Below, piece by piece: positions 1 to 5,679 of a DNA stretch of 6,497 nt. Made by a program: the position numbers and the translations under genes. The notes under the pieces are model-generated. The model was not told the DNA's origin. It was given only the letters and a program-made list of their open reading frames with translations, and searched no databases. The stretch is from JAJXWB01 sp047605445 (GTDB taxonomy: Bacteria > Pseudomonadota > Alphaproteobacteria > Rhizobiales > Beijerinckiaceae). Every line of letters begins with the position of its first letter. The first letter of the stretch is position 1. Where the stretch lies: contig JASGFP010000159.1 of the NCBI GenBank assembly GCA_047605445.1, positions 1-6,497 on the forward strand, read 5' to 3'.

Positions 1-245
1 TCGACATTGTCGACGCCGATGCCGGCGCGGCCGATGACTTTCAGCTTCTTGGCGTTTTCGAGAATCTTGGCGGTGACCTTGGTCGCCGAGCGGATGGCGA
101 GGCCATCATAATCGCCGATGATGGCGGCGAGCTTGTCCTTGTCCTTGCCGAGGTTCGGCTGGAAGTCGACCTCGACGCCGCGCTCCTTGAAGATGGCGAC
201 GGCGGCAGGCGACAGGGCGTCGGAAATGAGTACGCGAGGAGCCAT
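1..245 (-). CDS. serA: D-3-phosphoglycerate dehydrogenase, N-terminal part (runs off left edge)
   Basis: SerA catalyses the NAD-dependent oxidation of 3-phosphoglycerate to 3-phosphohydroxypyruvate, the first committed step of serine biosynthesis in the cytosol. Only the first 81 codons lie in the window; the 3' end is beyond base 1. The visible protein starts MAPRVLISDALSPAA and contains YDGLAIRSATKVT (about residues 46-58) and the family hallmark GRAGIGVDNV (72-81). These belong to the N-terminal substrate-binding domain; the NAD-binding Rossmann domain is outside. The start is the ATG at 245, preceded by a weak purine-rich GAGAGAAA. It lies 174 bp downstream of serC in the same direction, so the two probably form a serC-serA unit, with a palindromic repeat between them. 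No terminator or promoter is obvious in the gap apart from that repeat. The identification rests on motifs and context and is strong; the total length and any C-terminal ACT domain cannot be seen. Confidence 0.95.
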   Translation of the reverse strand, partial: MAPRVLISDALSPAAVAIFKERGVEVDFQPNLGKDKDKLAAIIGDYDGLAIRSATKVTAKILENAKKLKVIGRAGIGVDNV

Positions 246-274
246 TGGGTTTCTCTCGATGAATGGGGGAGTTC

Positions 275-404
275 TCCCCTCCCCCTTGTGGGGAGGGGCA
301 GGGGGAGGGGTCGCGGGCGCTTGCGATGAAAGCGCTCAAGCGGCGGCGCCAAACTCGCAGGCTCGCGCGACCCCTCCCTAACCCTCCCTACAAGGGGGAG
401 GGGA
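275..404. repeat. Palindromic G/C-tract repeat between serC and serA
   Basis: Two long inverted arms, about 275-326 and 355-404, surround a spacer of roughly 28 bp. Read in the same sense, both arms show CCCCTCCCCCTTGT, then a G-rich stretch, then AGGGGTCGCG, with only a few mismatches and one 1-base gap. The left arm also holds a perfect 9-bp hairpin of its own: CCCCTCCCC at 276-284 against GGGGAGGGG at 290-298. The element fills most of the 174-bp serC-serA gap and is non-coding. Its form resembles the dispersed intergenic palindromes (REP/BIME or MITE-like) common in alphaproteobacterial genomes; that it is repeated elsewhere in this genome is inference. In RNA it would fold into a long stem-loop that could attenuate transcription or protect the serC message end. 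No transposase or target-site duplication was recognised. Confidence 0.85.
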
Positions 405-419
405 CAGAGTCGGAATCGA

Positions 420-1592
420 TTACGCCGCCTTCGCGAGGCCAGCCTTCGCTTCCGCGAACGCCCAGTCGAGCCACGCCGTCAGCTTCTCGACATCGGCCTT
501 CTCGACCGTCGCGCCGCACCAGATGCGCAGGCCGGGAGGCGCGTCGCGATAGGCGCCGATGTCATAGGCGACCTTTTCCTTCTCGAGCAGCGTCGCAAGC
601 TGCTTGGCGAAGGCGGCCTGCGCATCGGCGGGCAGCGCCGTGATCGCGGGATCGACGACCTTCAGGCACACGCTCGTGTTGGAGCGGATGTCCGCGCTCT
701 TGGCCAGAAAATCCACCCACGGCGTTTTCGCCTTCCAGTCGGCGATGGCCTTGGTGTTGGCGTCGGCGCGCGCGACAAGCGCATCAAGGCCGCCGAGCGA
801 CTTCGCCCATTGCAGCGCGTCGATGTAATCTTCAACGCAGAGCATCGACGGCGTGTTGATCGTCTCGCCTTCAAAGATGCCTTCGATCAGCTTGCCGCTT
901 TTGGTCATGCGGAAGATCTTCGGCAGCGGCCACGCGGGCTTGTAGCTCTCGAGACGCTCGACTGCGCGCGGCGAGAGGATGAGCATGCCATGCGCGGCCT
1001 CGCCGCCCAGCGCCTTCTGCCAGGAGAAGGTCACGACATCGAGCTTGGCGAAATCGAGTTTCTGCGCGAAGGCCGCCGAGGTCGCGTCGCAGATCGTCAG
1101 GCCCTTGCGGTCGGCTGCGATCCAGTCGCCGTTCGGCACGCGTACGCCCGACGTCGTGCCGTTCCAGGTGAAGACGACGTCGTTGTCGAAATTCACTTGG
1201 GCGAGGTCGGGCAACTCGCCATAGCCGCTCTTGAGCGTGCGGGCGTCCTTGAGACCGAGCTGCTTGACGACATCCGTCACCCAGCCTTCGCCGAAGCTTT
1301 CCCACGCCAGAAGATCGACCGGGCGGGCGCCGAGCAGCGACCACAGCGCCATTTCGACCGCGCCCGTGTCGGACGCCGGCACGATGCCGATGCGATAGCC
1401 GGCGGGAACCTGCAGAACGTCGCGCGTCAGGTCGATCGCAAGCTTCAGCTTGGTCTTGCCGACCTTGGCGCGGTGCGAGCGGCCGAGCGGCGCGTCAGAC
1501 AGTGCTTGAAGGGACCAGCCGGGGCGCTTGGCGCAGGGGCCGGAGGAAAAATTGGGGTTCGCCGGCCGCAGGCCGGGCGTCGCGTTCGTCAT
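420..1592 (-). CDS. serC: Phosphoserine aminotransferase
   Basis: SerC is a PLP-dependent class V aminotransferase. It converts 3-phosphohydroxypyruvate plus glutamate to phosphoserine and 2-oxoglutarate, the second step of serine synthesis, and often also serves pyridoxine synthesis. The 390-residue protein begins MTNATPGLRPANPNFSSGPC. Residues 14-20 (NFSSGPC) are the typical N-terminal motif of the family. CDAT at 168-171 carries the aspartate expected to contact the PLP pyridine nitrogen, and FSWQKALGGE places the Schiff-base lysine at K193. The length and the SWQK form fit the alphaproteobacterial/Methanosarcina-type branch rather than the shorter E. coli type. I chose the ATG at 1592 because AAAGGA (1602-1607) lies about 8 bases upstream; an in-frame ATG at 1601 falls inside the leader hairpin and abuts that site. 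The serA start lies downstream in the same direction. The gene has its own promoter and leader RNA and is shielded from the upstream barrel gene by a terminator. Confidence 0.96.
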   Translation of the reverse strand: MTNATPGLRPANPNFSSGPCAKRPGWSLQALSDAPLGRSHRAKVGKTKLKLAIDLTRDVLQVPAGYRIGIVPASDTGAVEMALWSLLGARPVDLLAWESFGEGWVTDVVKQLGLKDARTLKSGYGELPDLAQVNFDNDVVFTWNGTTSGVRVPNGDWIAADRKGLTICDATSAAFAQKLDFAKLDVVTFSWQKALGGEAAHGMLILSPRAVERLESYKPAWPLPKIFRMTKSGKLIEGIFEGETINTPSMLCVEDYIDALQWAKSLGGLDALVARADANTKAIADWKAKTPWVDFLAKSADIRSNTSVCLKVVDPAITALPADAQAAFAKQLATLLEKEKVAYDIGAYRDAPPGLRIWCGATVEKADVEKLTAWLDWAFAEAKAGLAKAA

Positions 1593-1597
1593 GTAAG

Positions 1598-1640
1598 CCA
1601 TCCTTTCAGATGGGCGCCTCCCGTTGGGGGGAGGTGTCCC
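1598..1640 (-). promoter_or_regulatory. serC leader RNA element (two stems, last one over the ribosome binding site)
   Basis: On the minus strand the serC 5' UTR begins GGGACACCTCCC and can form two helices. Stem 1 pairs CCTCCC with GGGAGG (1629-1634 with 1617-1622) and continues, after a small internal loop, as GGG/CCC (1638-1640 with 1612-1614). Stem 2 pairs CCATC with GATGG (1609-1613 with 1598-1602), and its loop plus 3' side contain the AAAGGA ribosome binding site of serC. This matches what is known of the serC leader family (Rfam serC motif, alphaproteobacteria), in which the last stem overlaps the ribosome binding site. Bases 1612-1613 are claimed by both stems, so their full forms exclude each other, which suggests a translation switch. 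The effector is unknown. The family match is from memory of the motif, not from a covariance search. Confidence 0.75.
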
Positions 1641-1648
1641 GCGGACGG

Positions 1649-1677
1649 CGATACGCGCATGACGGCGCGAATGCAAG
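1649..1677 (-). promoter_or_regulatory. Candidate serC promoter
   Basis: On the minus strand CTTGCA (1672-1677) and GTATCG (1649-1654) are separated by exactly 17 bases. They partly match the CTTGAC-N17-CTATAT pattern reported for housekeeping promoters of rhizobia. Transcription would start near 1642, at the first bases of the serC leader RNA, and the region lies just after the terminator of the upstream barrel gene. The hexamers are imperfect, so this is a positional inference supported by spacing. Confidence 0.45.
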
Positions 1678-1685
1678 AGCCTCGG

Positions 1686-1713
1686 AAACGAAACGGCGGG
1701 CTGTCGCCCGCCG
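1686..1713 (-). terminator. Intrinsic terminator of the downstream outer-membrane barrel gene
   Basis: On the minus strand an 8-bp perfect GC stem (CGGCGGGC, 1706-1713, with 1694-1701) with a 4-base loop is followed by TTTCGTTT. It lies about 25 bases past the stop codon of the barrel gene ending at 1738 and just before the serC promoter, so it insulates serC from that gene. Confidence 0.85.
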
Positions 1714-1737
1714 CTGCAAGACCCGGCGACTGCCAGA

Positions 1738-2589
1738 TCAGTCCGGCGTATAGCGGAAACCGATGCGGATTTCCTTGGCGACATTCGCATGCGTCGATTG
1801 CACGCCATACATGTTCGAATAGGTCCGCACGCTGCCCATGTTGAGGTAGCGGCCACCGATGTCGATCGCCAGATTCGGCGTCACCGAATAGGCGACGCCC
1901 GCCATCAGCGCCCAGGCGAGTTGTGCCGACGTCCAGGTGCGCGATTGCGTGAGACCGTCAGTCGCGCCGGCGTTGGCTATCGTGGGATTCAGCAGAAACC
2001 AGCTCTGCGCATAATTCTGCCGGACGATGCTGAAGCCGACGCCGGCGCCGACGTAGGGCGTGAGGCCGGCCCAGGTTCCAAGCTCGCCGTAGACGTTGGC
2101 CAGCATCGCCATGTTGCGCACGCGCGCATCAAGAGTATCGGCGCAGGGCTCGAACGTCAGTTGCTGCACGCCGTTGACGATCGTGCCCGACGGCGCAACG
2201 CATCCCGACACGCTCGTATTGCCGGAGAACGACTTCGGCGCGCGATAGTCGAGCGTCACGTCGGTGCGCATCCAGTCGTTGAACTTGTAGCCCGCGCCGA
2301 CGCCCAGGTCCCAATTATTGGGAAACCCGCCGGAATGGGGCAACGACGCGCCGCCAATGGGAATGCGGACATCGTTCGACATGCCGAGATCGCCGCGCAG
2401 ATACCAGCCGGTGGCGAAGGTCACAGGCGCCTCGTCGGCAGGCGCGAAACCGACGCCGGGCGCAGCCGGCGGCGGGCCGCCGAACATCGGGGCGACCGCG
2501 GGATCGGCCGCCATGGCGCCGGAAAGGCCGCCAAATGCAGCCGCGGCTGCGACTGTCGCAATTCCCAGTCCGCGAGCAACGAAACTCAT
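1738..2589 (-). CDS. Outer-membrane beta-barrel protein (Omp25/31-like), downstream copy
   Basis: This 283-residue exported protein has a signal peptide at residues 1-27 (MSFVARGLGIATV, a hydrophobic Ala-rich core, then AMA before ADPAV). A Pro/Ala/Gly-rich linker (about 28-58) follows, then an OmpA-like small barrel with alternating strands: GWYLRGDLG (61-69), LGVGAGYKFNDWMRTDVTLDYR (95-116), GTWAGLTPYVGAGVG (171-185), AWALMAGVAYSVTPNLAIDIGGRYLNMG (225-252) and a closing strand RIGFRYTPD. Two cysteines (C130, C149) lie in one predicted surface loop and could form a disulfide. This pattern is typical of the alphaproteobacterial Omp25/Omp31/porin-like family, which sits in the outer membrane. 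The ATG at 2589 is preferred because GGGGA lies 8 bases upstream and the signal peptide then starts normally; the longer reading from 2634 puts a polar stretch before the signal. It is paralogous to the next gene upstream, and each has its own terminator. The exact role (structural, porin or host contact) cannot be told. Confidence 0.9.
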   Translation of the reverse strand: MSFVARGLGIATVAAAAAFGGLSGAMAADPAVAPMFGGPPPAAPGVGFAPADEAPVTFATGWYLRGDLGMSNDVRIPIGGASLPHSGGFPNNWDLGVGAGYKFNDWMRTDVTLDYRAPKSFSGNTSVSGCVAPSGTIVNGVQQLTFEPCADTLDARVRNMAMLANVYGELGTWAGLTPYVGAGVGFSIVRQNYAQSWFLLNPTIANAGATDGLTQSRTWTSAQLAWALMAGVAYSVTPNLAIDIGGRYLNMGSVRTYSNMYGVQSTHANVAKEIRIGFRYTPD

Positions 2590-2657
2590 TTCGTCCATCC
2601 CCAAATTGCCCGATCCGTCGGCCGGGCTGTCCATGAATCAAAAATGAGGGAACATGC

Positions 2658-2680
2658 TTAAAATGCGCTTAACCCTAACG
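2658..2680 (-). promoter_or_regulatory. CtrA-like box upstream of the downstream barrel gene
   Basis: TTAA (2658-2661), seven bases, TTAA (2669-2672) matches the full binding site of the cell-cycle regulator CtrA (TTAA-N7-TTAA). Its second half is embedded in CTTAACCCTAACG (2668-2680), a 13-mer repeated exactly upstream of the paralogous barrel gene at 3721-3733. The box begins about 69 bases upstream of the ATG at 2589. A clear -10 hexamer was not found, so whether the site activates or represses is open. Confidence 0.55.
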
Positions 2681-2716
2681 ATTTCGCGCGAATTCTTTTG
2701 AGCGGCCGGACCGCGC

Positions 2717-2747
2717 AAAGAAAAACGGCGCGGAAAACCGCGCCGTT
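2717..2747 (-). terminator. Strong intrinsic terminator of the upstream outer-membrane barrel gene
   Basis: On the minus strand a perfect 10-bp stem AACGGCGCGG/CCGCGCCGTT (2738-2747 with 2724-2733) with a TTTT loop runs into TTTTTCTTT. It lies about 30 bases past the stop codon at 2779 and upstream of the CtrA-like box of the next gene, so the two barrel genes are separate transcripts. Confidence 0.93.
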
Positions 2748-2778
2748 CTGTCGAGTGGATGTCTGGGAGCGGCCTGGT

Positions 2779-3639
2779 TCAGTACTTGCGAACCAGCGGG
2801 CCCGGATGGCCGCCGAAAATCGGCGCGCTGGGGGCCAGCATCGGGCCGACGCCGGCGTCGGCGAGCATGTAGCGGAAGCCGAGGCGGAAGTCGTGCGAGG
2901 ACAGTTTGTACGACTGCGTCTCGTAGAAGCACGGCGCGGCGTTGCAGGCGATCGGATTGCTCGTCACCGGCCCCATGTTGAGGTAGCGGTAGCCGAGATC
3001 GAGCTTCAGGTTGCGCGTCACATCGAAGGCGGCGCCGGCCATCAGCGCCCAGGCGAAGTTGGTCTTGATCGTATCGGCGGCATAACCGTAGCCCAGACCC
3101 GTGTCGGTCAGGCCCGCGAGACGATGACGCGCAAGGCCGACGCCTGCGCCGACGTAGGGCGTCAGACCGCCCCAGGTGCCGAGATCGACATAGCCGTTCG
3201 CCAGGAACACGCCGGAACTCAGCTTGGCGTTGTAATTGTCGGCGCAATAGGTCGTGGCGCAGCCCGCCGTGTAGATCTGGGCGGCGCGGTACTGCGCCTG
3301 GCGGCGATATTCGGCGGTGATGTCCGTACGGAACCAGTTGTTGATCTGGTAGCCGACGCCGGCCCCGATGATCGCAGCCTCTTCGATCGAGCTCTGCGCG
3401 AAGGCGGTGGGCGGCGGCAGGATCGCGCCGGCGGGCTGCAGGGTGGAGCGCAGGCCGGAAATCTGGGTGACGCCGACGCCGACGTCGCCGCGCAGATACC
3501 AGCCGCTGGTGTCCATGGCCGGCGCGAGAACAGGCGCTTCGACAGGCGGAGGCGGGGGAAGGAGATCGGCGGCGAGAGCCGGACCGAACGCCGCGACGGA
3601 GACAAACCCCGCCAACGAAAGGGCCGTGAACTTGCCCAT
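2779..3639 (-). CDS. Outer-membrane beta-barrel protein (Omp25/31-like), upstream copy
   Basis: This 286-residue exported barrel protein has a signal peptide at 1-23 (MGKFTALSLAGFVSVAAFGP, then ALA before ADLL). A proline-rich linker (27-40, five consecutive prolines at 28-32) follows, then barrel strands GWYLRGDVGVG (46-56), IGAGVGYQINNWFRTDITAEYRR (91-113), GTWGGLTPYVGAGVG (154-168), AWALMAGAAFDVTRNLKLDLGYRYLNMG (196-223) and DFRLGFRYML (250-259). It shares these blocks and their order with the neighbouring barrel, so they are tandem paralogues, but its loops differ: cysteine pairs C127/C132 and C232/C237 replace the single widely spaced pair of the other copy. After the last strand there is a tail of about 27 residues (DAGVGPMLAPSAPIFGG and on to RKY) that the other copy lacks; it ends in tyrosine. 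The ATG at 3639 has AAAGGA (3648-3653) 8 bases upstream. An upstream CtrA-like box and leader hairpins suggest regulated expression. The precise function is unknown. Confidence 0.9.
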   Translation of the reverse strand: MGKFTALSLAGFVSVAAFGPALAADLLPPPPPVEAPVLAPAMDTSGWYLRGDVGVGVTQISGLRSTLQPAGAILPPPTAFAQSSIEEAAIIGAGVGYQINNWFRTDITAEYRRQAQYRAAQIYTAGCATTYCADNYNAKLSSGVFLANGYVDLGTWGGLTPYVGAGVGLARHRLAGLTDTGLGYGYAADTIKTNFAWALMAGAAFDVTRNLKLDLGYRYLNMGPVTSNPIACNAAPCFYETQSYKLSSHDFRLGFRYMLADAGVGPMLAPSAPIFGGHPGPLVRKY

Positions 3640-3658
3640 GCGAAAGTCCTTTCAATAT

Positions 3659-3691
3659 CGGGCAATCGCCCGGATCCGTTTACAGACGGAT
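3659..3691 (-). promoter_or_regulatory. Two adjacent hairpins in the 5' UTR of the upstream barrel gene
   Basis: On the minus strand ATCCGT/ACGGAT (3686-3691 with 3674-3679, 6-base loop) is followed at once by CGGGC/GCCCG (3668-3672 with 3659-3663, GATT loop). The second ends 5 bases before the AAAGGA ribosome binding site. Such leader stems often stabilise abundant outer-membrane protein messages or serve as small-RNA targets; that role here is inference. Confidence 0.4.
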
Positions 3692-3710
3692 GGACCTTCG
3701 CAGGTGTTCC

Positions 3711-3733
3711 TTAATTTCGACTTAACCCTAACG
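3711..3733 (-). promoter_or_regulatory. CtrA-like box upstream of the upstream barrel gene
   Basis: TTAA (3711-3714), seven bases, TTAA (3722-3725) matches the CtrA full site, and its second half lies inside CTTAACCCTAACG (3721-3733), identical to the 13-mer at 2668-2680. The box begins about 72 bases upstream of the ATG at 3639, nearly the same distance as in the paralogue. A further TTAA half site follows at 3735-3738. The promoter hexamers themselves are not clear. Confidence 0.55.
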
Positions 3734-3751
3734 CTTAACCAGAGCCCGCGA

Positions 3752-3777
3752 TAACAATTCGCCGCGGACGCGGCGAA
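3752..3777 (-). terminator. Probable glmM terminator
   Basis: On the minus strand, about 10 bases after the glmM stop codon, TTCGCCGC pairs perfectly with GCGGCGAA (3770-3777 with 3758-3765) around a 4-base loop. It is followed by TTGTTA, a poor U-tract. The stem is strong but the weak tail may allow some readthrough into the barrel gene. Confidence 0.6.
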
Positions 3778-3786
3778 CAAGGCGAT

Positions 3787-5133
<1,347 letters not shown>

Positions 5134-5261
5134 CTTCGTCCTCTGGCGCTTGGCCTGCGTTGATCGGCCCGCGTTGGAAATATTCGCCCGCATTGTAGAA
5201 CAGGCGCGGCGCAGGCGCCCCACAACCTTACCTGTTCCTTAACACGCGAAGGAATCCGCCC
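5134..5261. promoter_or_regulatory. Divergent promoter region of glmM and the arsC-like gene
   Basis: The 128-bp gap separates two divergent starts and must hold both promoters. For arsC, TTGGAA (5174-5179) and TAGAAC (5196-5201) are 16 bases apart, each matching the sigma-70 consensus at four of six positions. For glmM, TACAAT on the minus strand (5192-5197) is a good -10 but has no convincing -35. The two candidates overlap, so transcription of one could hinder the other. A TTAA-N7-GTAA sequence read on the minus strand (5228-5242) is close to a CtrA site. The hexamer calls are tentative. Confidence 0.35.
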
Positions 5262-5618
5262 ATGGCCCGACAGGCGACCATCTACCACAATCCCGCCTGC
5301 GGCACCTCACGCAATGTGCTGGCGGCCCTGCGCGAAGGCGGGATCGAACCGAAGATCGTGGAATACCTCAAGACGCCGCCCGATCGCGCGACGCTCGAAC
5401 GGCTCTTGAAGGCGATGGGCAAATCCGTCCGCGACATACTCCGCAAGCGCGGAACGCCGTACGAGGAGCTTGGCCTCGGCGATCCCGGCGTATCCGACGA
5501 TCGGATTTTCGCGGCCATCGCCGCGCATCCGATCCTGATCGAGCGGCCTATTGTCGTCATCGAAGACAGGGCCGCGCTCTGCCGGCCGGCGGAGACGGTG
5601 CAAGCCTTGATGGCGTAG
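5262..5618 (+). CDS. arsC: Arsenate reductase, glutaredoxin-dependent ArsC family
   Basis: This small thioredoxin-fold protein probably reduces arsenate to arsenite using glutathione/glutaredoxin. The 118 residues keep the family signature IYHNPACGTSRN with the catalytic cysteine C13. Arginines R61 (ILRKRG), R95 (ERPIVV) and R108 (LCRPAE) sit where E. coli ArsC has its arsenate-binding R60, R94 and R107. PYEELGL (67-72) and HPILIERPIVV (89-99) are also typical. It is about 20 residues shorter at the C-terminus than the 141-residue E. coli enzyme, and nothing catalytic is missing. The ATG at 5262 has GAAGGA (5248-5253) 8 bases upstream. It is the only plus-strand gene in the window, divergent from glmM and convergent with ftsH. 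No arsR, arsB or acr3 is nearby, so it stands alone as a housekeeping-type copy. Relatives annotated only as ArsC-family reductases (YffB/Spx-like) are an alternative, but the full set of arginines favours a true ArsC. Confidence 0.88.
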   Translation: MARQATIYHNPACGTSRNVLAALREGGIEPKIVEYLKTPPDRATLERLLKAMGKSVRDILRKRGTPYEELGLGDPGVSDDRIFAAIAAHPILIERPIVVIEDRAALCRPAETVQALMA

Positions 5619-5627
5619 GGCTCCGCC

Positions 5628-5656
5628 AAACAAAAACCCCGCCTCTCGGCGGGGTT
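5628..5656 (-). terminator. ftsH terminator, possibly bidirectional with arsC
   Basis: A perfect 9-bp stem AACCCCGCC/GGCGGGGTT (5635-5643 with 5648-5656) with a 4-base loop lies between the convergent stops of arsC and ftsH. In the minus direction it runs into TTTTTGTTT, a strong signal for ftsH. In the plus direction the tail is CTCGCTTTT, so termination of arsC is weaker but plausible. Confidence 0.9.
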
Positions 5657-5679
5657 CTCGCTTTTCGGGTTCGGGGCGA

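Noticed and set aside
1612..1640. serC leader stem 1 as an intrinsic terminator
   Set aside because: No U-tract follows the stem; the next bases are the ribosome binding site region and the serC start.
1593..1856. Extended serC start (up to 1856)
   Set aside because: It would run through the upstream gene's terminator, the serC promoter and the leader RNA; the family N-terminus and ribosome binding site fit the ATG at 1592.
2590..2634. Extended start of the downstream barrel gene at 2634
   Set aside because: It adds 15 polar residues before a normal signal peptide and has no better ribosome binding site than the GGGGA before 2589.
2675..3655. Minus-strand 326-codon alternative frame across the upstream barrel gene
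   Set aside because: Arg-rich out-of-frame translation; the frame from 3639 has a signal peptide, barrel strands and a good ribosome binding site.
810..3714. Long plus-strand open frames opposite serC and the barrel genes (810-1844, 1789-2661, 2698-3714)
   Set aside because: They are antisense to genes with clear family motifs, are rich in Arg/Ala as expected for shadows in GC-rich DNA, lack recognisable domains, and cross the terminators and promoters of the real genes.
5134..5223. Extended glmM start at 5223
   Set aside because: It adds 30 non-conserved basic residues; family proteins begin close to the RTYFGTDGIRG motif, and AGAGGA precedes the ATG at 5133.
5262..5618. arsC as part of a recently acquired arsenic-resistance island
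   Set aside because: No ars partner, integrase, insertion sequence, attachment site or clear base-composition change is visible around it.
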